From contig CM063110.1 of assembly GCA_031841125.1 (NCBI GenBank), forward strand, positions 37,587,214 through 37,651,213: DNA of 64,000 bases. Reading direction: 5' to 3'. The notes under the pieces are model-generated. The model made no database searches and had not been told where the DNA came from. It worked only from the letters and a program-made list of their open reading frames with translations. This document shows, one piece after another, positions 1 through 15,087 of the stretch; positions within the stretch are counted from its first letter, which is position 1; each line of letters opens with the position of its first letter. Both the position numbers and the translations under genes were made by a program. This DNA is from Acanthococcus lagerstroemiae. Lineage: Eukaryota; Arthropoda; Insecta; Hemiptera; Eriococcidae.

Positions 1-582
1 GAAATCGCCAGACGTCTCATCATCGGCCAGAAGTCATTTACGTTCGGACGCGATGGTGATTTAATCGAGTCTTCTGCGGTTGGCAGTGCAGCGAGGTTCG
101 TGACCCCGTGACCCGTGGCGATACAATCTTACGTAGCATTTAGTTTGCTGGTGGACATTATTGTCGAAAGAATGTTGCGTGGTTCGGAACCATAATCTTT
201 GACCTTGTTTATTACTTTCGGTTTTCCGGGTAGATTCCTAGGAAAGGGAGAAAGTCGGCTCTCATTGAGTCTGCGAATTCTCGAACTTTCTCTAGGTGTA
301 TGTATTCCTGGGTATCTCCCAGTCGCAGAGGTCGTTTTTATTGTCAGGAAATGAATATGGATGTGTTTTCGAGATCACACTTACGTTCATGGGTAGCGAG
401 GAAAACCACGGACTGAGCTATTTTCACCTGTGTGCGAACTCTCAGCTCGTCGGTCTTCGTAGTTGGGCCTCATTGTCAAAGATATAATTTACTAGTCGTC
501 TGAGCAAATCCGAAATAATAACGTCGCTAAATCATTCTATGCGAGGAAACCTAATTATACGGGAGTAACTTTTCTCACTGAA
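1..582 (+). promoter_or_regulatory. Probable promoter / 5' UTR region of the first gene
   Basis: This stretch lies upstream of the first coding exon. It is richer in CG dinucleotides than most of the window, as insect promoter and 5' UTR DNA often is. The short open frame at 296-487 has no family resemblance and no supporting splice context. A spliced 5' exon may lie here, because the coding exon at 705 could equally be entered from an upstream exon in phase 2. No TATA box or other core element is clear. Confidence 0.35.
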
Positions 583-3500
583 ATGGCATCAGATCGAATC
601 GTTAGGTCTGCCCCGCTTCAAGTATTTATGAAGTATATTTTATTATACCGTGAACTCCGTCGTATTATCCCGATCTTAACGCTAGGGAATCGATTTATTT
701 GCAGAAATGAAAACGAGCAATCGATTCAGCAAAACGACATCAATGGTAACTGCGAATCGGGTGACCAGACGCGAATCGAACCGAGCGAGGAGGTGCGTAA
801 CCCGGAGCCATTTGACGGTAACGATGACGTAAGAAACGCGAATAACACGAGATTGGATCGCAATCCGACCGAAAGCAGCACTGATTTATCGTTGGAAAGC
901 ATAATCATGAAGAGAGATGACTCTAAGTACGATAGTCACGATCAGGAGATGTCCGAGTCAAATGAGCAGATTCTCAACTTCGAGGACCTTACTGCAAGCA
1001 CGCCTGTGAAAGCGAACGCATTTGAAAACAACTATTCGAACGCATGTTCGTCAGCCTTTGAAGATGATGTTAGAGAAGGTTCGACGTCGAGTTCGTCCGA
1101 GGAAAGCAAACTAGCGAACGCCGTGTCACTGCCCGAGTGTGAAATTGAAGGGGAAACGAAAAAACCGGCGTCGTTGCAAGAAGAATTGGAGGATTCGGCC
1201 TACAATAGTCCCACGATGGACGTGAATCAAAATCCGGTGAGGAAAACGAGGAATGTGCTAACCAGGTGTAGCTCGTTCGACGAAGGCGTGAAAGTGAACT
1301 CGGACGATGAGTTTGTCGCCAGAAATAGATCGGTGAGCGAGTGCCAGTCGGCGTCTGAGAAAACAGATAATCTATCGGACTCGGCAACCGAAAGTGAGTT
1401 CGCTTCGTATCCGCATAGGACGCTTCTAAACAAGGTAAGAAATGTCTAACTACCATCTAAAATTCCCTACTCCTACCCTGTCTGCTTATTCTTAAAGAGT
1501 TTAACTCCGTCCTCCAAAAAAAAGTCTCATTTCTCAAAAATTTTGGGTACTATGGGACGTAAGGAAAAAATTTCAAACGAAAATTATTCTACGCCAGATT
1601 CTCTATGAAAATAGCCTCGAGTACTTTTTTCGTATCTCTCTCAGGAACATCACAAATAGAGGGTTTAAAATGACCCTTCTGGACAGCACAGTTTAACATA
1701 GGCCTCGTGGAGAGACGAGCAGCTTTTTTTAAAAAAAATTTCTCGATTGGAGGAATTCAGATTTTATCTACAATCGATTCCCTACCTCCGTAGCTTTTCG
1801 TCCCCGGGAATTACTTGTCCTTCGCCTCTAACTCTTGGAATACCACTGAAGTGAAATCGTCAATTTTTATGTTGTAATGGTTAGGACCAGTAGTGTTTTG
1901 GGCAAAGATTTCAAGAAAAATTCCATCGGATGTCGGTTGTGGGATATTCGAGGACGTCGAATTCAAATTTAAAATTAGTTTGCCCGTAAGTTGGGAATTG
2001 CGCTCATCTCCACATCTATCAAAATAAAAGTCTAAATAATATCAAAAACGAATCCAGCGAACTCGAAAACCCAGTATTCGATACCTGCATTATATTTTGT
2101 CACATTCTTGTTCCGGTGCCCAGCCCCTGGTATCAAGTTTTCAACTTGGGGTAAAAATTATATTATCAAAACTGAATTCAGGGACCTTGAGTGTCCTGTG
2201 TACAACATTCTGATATTACTTCTACTGTTAGGTAAACTTGAAAACAGCTCCTATAATACATACAAGTAGTGCCCGTTTGAACCAGTGAAACACAAAAAAG
2301 GCAATTTCAGAATTGGGTTATCGAATAGGTGTGGCCGGGGGGGGGGTGATGCCGAGAAATGTAAAAGTATGGAGGTAAGGAATCAGGCGAGTATAAAATT
2401 TAGGCTCTTACTAATGTCATAATCCCTGTAAAAGGAAAAAAATTCCCAGAAAATAGTGTTTCTCTTGAAAAAGTCTATATTGAAGTATGATAGAAAAAAA
2501 CAGGGCCAACTCTGACCCCATTGTACGGCGTTCTAATGGAAATTCCGGGGAAAAGGTAGATCACTTTTTCGTAGGAAATTTGATGAGTTTTTATTATTAT
2601 CATAACTCTTTTTGCGTTCACTGCCATAGTTGACGATTATTGGTCCCTTTAATACACAGTTGGAGGACGTCCGGAGGATTCACCGGGTTTTCAAAACAAT
2701 AATCAGGATGTATTTCAGATATCCCAGGGAATGGAAACCCGATTAATTTTTGTTCGGGTTCCGGTTCCTCTGATAATTGGGTTCCGGTTCCGGTTCCTAC
2801 AATAACTCATGATTCAGGAAAGCCTCTTCAGAAGTCAGAACAGCAACATTGTGTTTCCTTTTATTTAGTATTAATTAATACGATCTTATCACAGTAGTTT
2901 GTATATTGTGGAACCGGGTTTGGAACCCAGTTATTACGAACCTGTGACCTGCCAGGAAAAAAAGGACCTGAGCTCAAAAATGTAAATTGTACAGGAGAGC
3001 GGATAAACAAAACTGATAACGTTTTCACGTTATGGAGACCCTCAACTTTGAAGGCTTACAGCAGTTTGGGAAAATTTTTTAGAATTTTTTCGACAACACC
3101 ACGCGAAGAGCGGCCAAAAATTAGTCAAAAACAGTTGTTATCACGAAAATGATATTTTTGCGCACAGGTCCCCTTCTTCCTGGCAGGTCACACCTAAATA
3201 ATTTTTTGAATTCCGGTTCTGGTTCCAGTTTCTTGCAATCGTTCGGGTTTCAGTCAATTCCGGTTCCAAGTCCCTAATATAACCTAAGTGTTAGCCTGTC
3301 TGTTTATTTTTATTTATTTATTTATTCATTCATTCATTCATTTCAAATCCTTTAGTGACCGAACTGTGCTTAGATCAGATGAAAAGGTCTTAAGAGAGCA
3401 GTGTTGGAAGAACGAACGAGAGAACGAGAAGAAAAATGGCATGTTCTCATTCTCATAACGAGAATTAGAACGAGAATAGAAAACTGGAACAGGAACAGGA

Positions 3501-5777
3501 CCAGGTTGGGAACGAGAACGAGAGCGGGAACGTTGGTAATTTTAAGGTAAAGAGAATGAGGAACACGAACGAGAACTATGCAATTAGAGATAAGAATGAA
3601 GGAGAACGGGAATGAGATGCCTTTGCTAGTTGCGCAAAGGTAAAATTCTAAAAGCCTAAAACCTGTTATATATTTTTTCAATGAAAAAATCAAACTTCAG
3701 TACTGCACCATTGTTGGAAGAACGAACGAGAACGAGAAGAAAACCAGCGTGTTCTCGTTCTCAGAACGAGAATGAGAACGAGAACATGATGAGGGATTGA
3801 GAACGGGAAATAGGAACGAGAATAGGACCAAGGTGGGAACGAGAACGGGAATGGAAACAGGAACAATATGGAAATGGGAGCGAGAACGGGAACATAAGTA
3901 ATTTTAAGGTAAGGAGCACAAAGAACATCAATAAGAACCATGCAGTGAGAGAAGAACAAACGAAAACGAAAACAATATTTGCGTTCTTCCAACACTGTAA
4001 GAGAGTCATTGCAAGTCTTAAAAAGGTCTTAAATTTTTTTTTTTGAGTCGCCGTGGTTAACGTGCCCACTTTGCAATCCTTGCGTTTTGGATTCGAATCC
4101 CACGAATACCGGAAAAAGCTATTAGTGATATTCGGATGCACCCCTGCCCCCTTCCCCGCTCACATCCTAGCGAACACAGCGACTTCAGTGGCAATCAAAG
4201 TAGGAAGATAGCGCACCCCGTAACCCCGCCAGTTCGTACAAACAAGGTACTACTATCGCTGGGCGTGTTACCACCAGGTCAGAAAGATTGATACTGTCAT
4301 GTGCAGGTCGTGGCCAGCTTACTTAACTTCAAGGAAACACGTGGTTAGTTAAGCGAACTATACGGCTGCGCACTCTTCAGTACATAGAACAGTGGAGAAA
4401 GTAATGAGCAAACTACCACGACTAACCTGCTGGGAAAGTCGCGCGTTCACCTTAACTGGACATAGCAACGTTCAAATTCAGTTAATTTCTGTGGTCGTTC
4501 CGTTCGCAGCCCCCCCCCCCTTCCATAACGAAGAACCCTCACGAATCCTCATAAATGAACGCGTTACTTCTGAACGCTGACCATCTCTGTTCTGGAATAC
4601 ATGTAGATAGGTCTTGAAGAGCTTTAGCACATTTGAATGAATTCTCGAAGTGTGTCAAAAAATATCACTCACAGGTCTAGAATAGTCTTTAAAAGAGAAA
4701 AAGTCCTAAGGAAGGCTTGAAGATTCTTAAGCAAATCTGGGGATAGCGAAAATATTTAGCACCACCTCCCCTAGAGTATTTTACTGATACATCCTTTAAA
4801 TACTTTTTACGTTAGGAGTTCTGTAATTTGCTGTTAGAATAACCACTTGTTCGAGTTGAACTTTCAGAATCTTTAAAAAGAAAAAATGAGATACTCAATT
4901 TGCTATTAACCGCTTAGTCCGTTGCCAGGACACCTTTATAAGATTATGAGATGATATTGAACATCTTGTATGTAATTATACATAGAAAACTGTCTTGATT
5001 TCTTTACAGAATATCCGTGAACAATACGAAGAACTAATTCTTTTAGAATCCAGTTTGCGAGTAAGTGTTCCATCAGAAGTGACTGTATAATATCCTTTTA
5101 AAAAGTTCCATCAGGAGCAAGTGTAATACACTTTTAAAAAATGCTGCAAATATTAACTTTCCTATATGTGTTCATATTCAGGACTCAAAACGACCGGTGA
5201 TCAACATCACAGAAGAACAGTTTTCTTCGATATCGACAGAACAAGTATGTAGTCTTGAACTTTGTCAAAGTCCGAGAAAAAGTCTGAATTACAGTGACTA
5301 ATGATATGATTGTTCGTAGCGATGCGCTCTGCAGTGCAGGGTGATTCAAGATGCTTTGGAGGTGTACCTGAGTCAGCTACGGCAAGATGAGATTAACTTG
5401 GAACTGAAAAACTGTCTGACCGCCGAAGCTCGTAAAGTAGCCGATCTATTAGACGGCATTTCGGATGTTAATAAATTATCGATTATTGTTCGACAGGTAA
5501 TTGAAAATACTCAAGATGTATATTTCTTGGCAGAAACTTTTTTTTGTCTCGAATTAAACATTCTATTTTGATGTTATCACAGGTGACCCTCCTACTGCAA
5601 CAACAAAGACAACTTAGCGCTCAGATAAAAGAACTTTCTGTCGTTGATAAGAAGCCGTCCTCTTGCCACGAAATGTGTGACCATATTTTAAAACGTGTTC
5701 AGGAACTAGAACTGCTTGTACAGCAAAATGCTCAAGAACTAGCTCATATGAAGTATCAATTGTTAAGTAAAAAATGA
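583..5777 (+). CDS. Unrecognised Ser/Glu-rich protein with a C-terminal coiled coil (5 coding exons)
   Basis: Five coding exons join in phase: 583-1434, 5010-5060, 5182-5244, 5320-5496 and 5583-5777 (TGA), giving about 445 residues. Every internal boundary has GT/AG. Roughly the first 280 residues are acidic, Ser/Asn-rich and look disordered. The last 140 residues are Leu/Gln/Glu-rich with heptad-like spacing, as in a coiled coil (for example LLLQQQRQLSAQIKEL). I do not recognise the family. The start is uncertain. The first 40 residues are basic and hydrophobic, unlike the rest, and a good acceptor (ttatttgcag) ends at 704, so translation may really begin in an unseen upstream exon. Splicing from the nearby donor at 622 to 705 would create an immediate stop, so that intron is unlikely. 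The 3.6-kb first intron is filled with repeats. A scaffold or centrosomal role is possible but has no direct support. Confidence 0.75.
2720..3285. repeat. GGTTCC-rich repeat, probably a small inverted-repeat element
   Basis: This lies within intron 1 of the first gene. The left part (about 2728-2810) carries repeated GGTTCCGGTTCC units after AGGGAATGGAAACCCG. The right part (about 3212-3277) carries related units and ends GGTTCCAAGTCCCTA. The outer ends are roughly inverted (CAGGGAA-TGGAA against TAGGGACTTGGAA), which suggests a degenerate hAT-type element. I could not fix a clean target-site duplication. Confidence 0.4.
3308..3343. repeat. TTTA/TTCA tetranucleotide microsatellite
   Basis: A short run of TTTA units passes into TTCA units. 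It lies just upstream of the hAT-like element at 3399. Confidence 0.8.
3399..3997. mobile_element. hAT-like non-autonomous element with 8-bp TSD and GAACGAGA interior
   Basis: The element begins CAGTGTTGGAAGAACG and ends with its reverse complement CGTTCTTCCAACACTG. It is flanked on both sides by TAAGAGAG (3391-3398 and 3998-4005), a perfect 8-bp target-site duplication. CAGTG termini plus an 8-bp duplication are the hallmarks of hAT transposons. The 599-bp interior is almost entirely degenerate GAACGAGA/GGGAACGAGAACG repeats. A second copy of the left terminus lies inside at about 3712, so the element looks like a tandemly duplicated MITE. There is no transposase ORF. The intact TSD suggests fairly recent insertion into intron 1. 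Confidence 0.85.
4045..4270 (+). mobile_element. Probable tRNA-derived SINE fragment
   Basis: GTGGTTAACGTGCCC (about 4052) followed by GATTCGAATCC (about 4090) resembles the A-box/B-box order and spacing of a tRNA-type RNA polymerase III promoter, with one mismatch to the usual B box GGTTCGAATCC. It does not fold convincingly as a complete tRNA, so a SINE head is the simplest reading. The 3' end is not sharply defined. The position is directly downstream of the hAT-like element. Confidence 0.5.
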
Positions 5778-6432
5778 TTCATTTTTAAAACCTTTTGTTA
5801 TGTATTAAGGATGTTTTAAGATGGGTTTGTCAACACAACACACCTTTTTTTGTATGTACAAGTATGTCCTGTACATATTACGACTGATTCTATAATGTGT
5901 TATTCGTTGTTGCGAACGTGGTGGGTTGAATATGCCTGTCTTACTTTTGGAGTTTACATATACGTGTAGAATGAATTAAGAATTCATTAGTGTTACAACG
6001 AGGTGCAATAGTTATATAGTGAAATTCATAGTGATAATTTGTTATTTTTAATTGTTTCGTTCTTAATGAAGTGTTATTCTAGTGCAGCTACACTTCCAGC
6101 TGTAACCGTTTGATCTCTTAACTGGGTGTAAATTCTCCTTTTCGCACAATTATTTCGTTAGTCAAAAACAAACGACTGAAGCTGACTTGTGTTTTATTAC
6201 TATTCCATGGTTAACCGACTATTATAATCTTCATTATTTACGAATGCATTTTATATGTTTACCATTTCATGATATAATCGTGAATTGTGAATATAGAGTT
6301 TAATAATTAGTAATGCTCATCATTTAAACTGGTTTTAATATTTTATACACTTCATGTTCAATTTTTTTTTGTACCAAGCAAAGTATTACCATTACTGTAA
6401 GTTTAAGAATTTTCCAGTTCTTTTTGATTACT

Positions 6433-6438
6433 AATAAA
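6433..6438 (+). terminator. Poly(A) signal of the first gene
   Basis: AATAAA lies about 655 bases after the stop codon at 5777, in an AT-rich 3' UTR. Confidence 0.6.
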
Positions 6439-10751
<4,313 letters not shown>

Positions 10752-11116
10752 TTTGCTTCCTCGCATTTACTCATTTGTATTGTGATCAGTGATTCTATCA
10801 TGTAAGTGTGAATGAATTGAAATCTTCAACCAAAAAATATTTCCAAAGATTATGACTTTCAAATCGTTTTGTATTGAGCGCAAATTGAGATATTAAGCTT
10901 GATTTTAAAACTGTACAATGTACTACAGTTTAGTCGCAACTAGTCGAATTTGGCTTCTTTATATTATATAAGTAACGAAATTTTGTATTTTGTATACTAT
11001 TTCATACCTTGTTTTATCATGGTTTTGTTGCTGTTAATGTATTTTCATTATTGTATATTCTACTCATCATGTCGATAATATTGTTTTTTGCATTCCGTGT
11101 GACTGTGCTCTTCATT

Positions 11117-11122
11117 AATAAA
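11117..11122 (+). terminator. Poly(A) signal of ICA69
   Basis: AATAAA lies about 365 bases after the ICA69 stop codon, shortly before the TIR element at 11168. Confidence 0.65.
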
Positions 11123-11167
11123 TGTCCACAACTGATGATTTTTTTTTTCAGTTCCTTAGTAGTATTA

Positions 11168-12717
11168 CACTACTGAACAACTATTTTGCACAATGCGTTT
11201 CGACAGGTGATTCTGAGGTACTTTTTAACGCTGAACACGATACTGCGACCCATTTTTCTCTATCACGTCCTTTGACTATATATAACTATATGGACTGATC
11301 AAGACGACACTACTACAAGGAAATCTTGCACACGACCCTGTTTCAACATCGTTTGTGCTATAATGATTAGAGAAGACCTTGTTGTGATTTCTGGTTATCA
11401 GTTTGTTCTGTATCCTAGATCATAACGTTGTAATGAGAGCTCGTCGCATAACTTCATAGAGTAATTAGTATTATTTTTGAAGCAAAACGGTACAATTGTG
11501 TGAAGTTTCGGCTTGTTTTCTTTTTTTGGATCCGTCATCATGAATTCGCACACATGTTTCGTGTGTGGTTCAAATAAATTGGTGAAACTGAAGTATTTCA
11601 GGTATTTCTTGAAGCTGCAAAAATGAGCACTACATTGGCAGAATTTTTTTTTCAAATATAGGTAGTCGCATAGTATTAGGCTCTTATACCATTCTGGGCA
11701 AAAATGAATTCCCACCCTCAGGGAAGAATAAAATATTAAAACCAGGAATTTTTTGAAAAGATGCGATTTATTTGCTAAAAATCAGTCCACTTTTGAGCCT
11801 ATACATCAACCAATGTATTTTTCAATTATATATACCGTATTTCTCTATTGATACAGCCAAATATTTTTGCACAAAAGGAAGAATGAGAAGAAAAACTGAG
11901 AAAACAAGGCAAATCAATACGTCTTTTATTCCATAGCCTGCTTCAGCGTTTGTTTTACAGGAATAATTCAACCGCTCCCAAATTTAAGTGGGAAAAGTCT
12001 GTAACAAAAGCAGCCGTAAAATTGTATCAAAGCACAAGTTTTCTTCACAAAACAAGAGTTCTTCACGAATGTTGTTTTAGCATTAAACGCCACAACTATC
12101 GTTTCGAATTCAGTAATTGCTGTAAATAGGAAACAACTAATCAAAAAAAGACTAAGAATATTCATCATTAACATCAAAAACAATCCTTATGGTGACAGAA
12201 ATTATTTGAATCCGCAGATCTTTGTATAGTACATTACATAAATTACAGGTTATCACCTGTTATCATTCGCTTAATCATTATAGCACAAAAGATGTTGAAA
12301 CAACATTTTATCAACTTGATTAGTCCATATAGTTATATATAGTCAAAGATCACGTCACAATTCGGAGTTCTGAACGACTTAATTCGTTTCCATTTTGTTT
12401 TTGCATTGGAATAAGCGGTACCACTGGCTGATATTATCAGTGTTATCAGACCACAATAACAGAAAACAAACAGACGGAATACACACCACTACACACGACC
12501 GCAACACACAACAACACGAATCAATATGACCGCATTCAGTTCCTAAACCTCTTTTTGAACACATTTAGTTGAATTTTTTATAGTTTTTGATCAGAAAAAC
12601 TAGACGTGATCGAGAAAAATGGCCGACGGCACTGTATTCAGCGTTGAAAAGTAGTACTCAAGAATCACCTCCTTGAATGCGTTGTGCAAACAAAAAATTT
12701 CATTTTGTTCAGTAGTG
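11168..12717. mobile_element. Long-TIR DNA transposon with CACTACTG ends and TTA flanks
   Basis: The left end CACTACTGAACAA is matched in inverse orientation at the right end (TTGTTCAGTAGTG), and similarity continues inward for over 150 bases: TGCACAAnGCG, AGGTGATTCT, AACGCTGAA, the ATTTTTCTC-ATCACGTC stretch and the TCAAAG/GACTATATATAACTATATGGACT block. Both sides are flanked by TTA. A CACT end with a 3-bp duplication fits CACTA/EnSpm; TTA would also fit Harbinger. The 1550-bp body has an open frame on the minus strand (11398-11715, about 105 residues, Cys- and Lys-rich) that I cannot assign. It may be a decayed or internal transposase exon. The element lies between ICA69 and FAIM. Confidence 0.75.
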
Positions 12718-13692
12718 TTATCAAATAGTCCTGATATTTATGTAGGAAAGTTTCAACTGGATAATGCAACATCCAGCCAGCTGTAGCTGGGTCACATGCG
12801 ATAATTAAAAATAAATGAGATACTATAAAGGAAGAACTAAAAACAGTAACTTGTACTTTGGGGAGTCATTAACCCTAGATAATTTCATTTGAAAAATCCA
12901 AGAACTACGAATGAGTTCCTGTTTACAAAAAAAAGAAGAAATATCGACTGAACATTATGCGATAATTTTTTTACACATATAAAATGAGACCCATAGAATA
13001 ATGTGACTTTCAAGAACCAAATTACATACAATATTGACATAGGTATAAATATGTTTTCTGAAACACAGATAGAGTGTAGGCTCGTTCTTGAACTGACTTT
13101 GACACCAAACTTTATTGGCTGAAATCTTCATTGGTTCTAGATTTACGCATTAATAAAATTACTCTTTTGATACACAATAACCGGGTATTTTGAAATAATG
13201 ACACTTATTACTTTTTCAAGTGGAATCTGGAAATGTATACTGTCCGAGTAGGTTGCTCATCATTCAAAATTTGCAAGTTGAAGACCCGTAAAACTTGAGA
13301 TGAAACATGTGTAAAAAGGAACAGTCTAGTGCTTTCGTCTCTGTAACTGAACTAAGTAAAAACGATCAGTGTGCCTCTTGATATCTACCGAGAGACATAT
13401 CCCCTTCGGCTAAAATATTATACAGAACCTGAACCTGATTGAACTTCACTTCATTCCAACAATACAAGTTGTAAGCCTGCAGAATATTTCCATATTTATT
13501 GTCCACATGCACACATATCCATAAAAATTTAACGAACCTTGCGTAATGACTGATTCGATTCACGAATACTTAATGTACATAACCCCAGTGTTTGTGCAGC
13601 TTTGTGTTCCCATGGCGATTAGGTAAAATAACATAGGTACTTCCTGACTATGATTAATATGTTTAGAATTTTCTTAGCTGGTCTTGGATACC
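12718..13692. other. Intergenic region upstream of FAIM
   Basis: No gene was recognised. The last part probably holds a non-coding first exon of FAIM. A donor-like site follows CGATTAG at about 13620, and the acceptor TTTTCTTAG lies at about 13669-13677. An ATG at 13613 would run into an early stop after such splicing, so it could act as a short upstream ORF. Confidence 0.4.
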
Positions 13693-14865
13693 ATGATCGG
13701 ACCAGTATTCGATTTATATAATGAAATGTCGACGGATCTGGTAGCCGTGTGGGACGTGCCGCTACATGATGGAGTTCATACTGTGGAATTTGAACATGGA
13801 ACACTAACTGGAAAGCGCTTGATACGAGTAGATGGAAAGGTTTGATGTATTTTGTTATGAACTACATAAATTATTTATAAACAGTTCCGAGGAAGCAGCT
13901 AACGTCGTGAGAAAAGAAATAATAAAATTTATTCTCGCTTTCAAACTTAGTAGATAGTTAATCGCAATGATTAATTCATTACATATATTCCATGAAAAGA
14001 CATTATAATACTATACACCCATTTAATTACTCATGTTTTGCATAGCAGGGTTGAACTACAAGTATCACTCATACAGGTGGGAGAAAAGTATGACTTCATA
14101 AAAATTTGCATCTGTTGACGCCAAAACATTATTAATGCAACATAAATTTACATTTGAAATCTGTTCATTTTCTACAGACTAAGAGAGAAATTATGCTTCG
14201 TAGGATGTAATGAGGAAAGATTGGATGTTTAAACTGGTCGGTGAAGAGACGTTTCAGATTAATAAGGTTCCATGTGTCATCAAAATAGATCCGCAAGGTT
14301 TATTCAACTACACGTACTCGCTGATTGTCGATGGTAAAACTCTACGAAGTTTCACAGAAAATCAATCGAAAATTTGTTGCACATGGCTCGTGTCACTGCC
14401 ACCAGATGGAATGTACCGAGTAGTATTACGTTAGTTTTCATTAATTACTGACATTCCACGAACTGGTCGGCTCATTAATTTTACGTACAGCAGAAGGATT
14501 TCAATAACTCTTAGTTTAGTTAATCAATACCAATGAGAAGTGTAGAATTTGAGGTATAGTATGTCAGCTATAACTAACTCAAGATAATTGAAATTTTCAG
14601 AAAAAGATACCCTAGACGTGTGGGCAAATGGTGTTCAACTCGATGTGAATGTAAGTATTCCGAAAGTAAAAAACTTCTAACTTTCTCATTCAAACTACGA
14701 AATAATTAATTTTTGCAGAGTGAATTCGTGGACAACGGGACAGAAATGCATTTTCAACTTAAGAATACTCCGGCTTACATCAAATCGATGCCAAGTTACA
14801 CGAAAAAAGAAGGAATAATTTATTCTTTAATAATCAACGACGACATCATCGAACCAGCCAACTAA
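13693..14865 (+). CDS. FAIM: Fas apoptotic inhibitory molecule 1 (FAIM)
   Basis: Four exons join in phase: 13693-13839, 14204-14429, 14601-14650 and 14719-14865 (TAA), giving 189 residues, close to the usual 180-200. Diagnostic FAIM blocks are STDLVAVWDVPLHDGVH, VEFEHGTLTGKR, DWMFKLVGEETF, LDVWANGVQL, EFVDNGTEMHF and KKEGIIYSLII. The family folds as a compact beta-sandwich. It is a cytosolic protein linked to protection from Fas-induced death, neurite growth and, more recently, clearance of stress-aggregated proteins. Two in-frame starts exist. ATG 13693 adds an 11-residue leader resembling the long vertebrate isoform, and ATG 13726 gives the short form beginning MSTDLVAVWDV. The gene is convergent with RRP7A, with only about 220 bases between the stop codons. 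Confidence 0.95.
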
Positions 14866-14952
14866 CCGTTAGAGAATGGCAGAGGGCATGGAAATGATAC
14901 TACCTTATTTGTTTGTCAAACACAAGAACTTTCACTGAACGTTTTCATTCAA

Positions 14953-14958
14953 AATAAA
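14953..14958 (+). terminator. Poly(A) signal of FAIM
   Basis: AATAAA lies about 90 bases after the FAIM stop. It sits in the short gap before the 3' end of the convergent RRP7A gene, so the two 3' UTRs may overlap. Confidence 0.7.
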
Positions 14959-15087
14959 AATCACCGAGTTTCACGATTCACGTTCAAATTTCGTTTGCTC
15001 AATTTCAAATCGTCAATAATTTAGACATCTCAAACAGTAAGAACACATTTATATCATTACAAGTATAAAATAAATAAAAACAGATGA

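Noticed and set aside
1070..1456. 128-codon minus-strand frame opposite exon 1 of the first gene
   Set aside because: It is antisense to a well-supported spliced exon, with unnatural composition.
3370..3995. Long minus-strand frames rich in Phe/Ser/Leu
   Set aside because: They read through the GAACGAGA repeat array of the hAT-like element.
4045..4110. Functional tRNA gene
   Set aside because: The A/B-box-like motifs are present, but the sequence does not form a complete cloverleaf.
4392..4580. 62-codon frame after the SINE-like segment
   Set aside because: No homology, a poly-C run inside, and located in an intron with no supporting splice sites.
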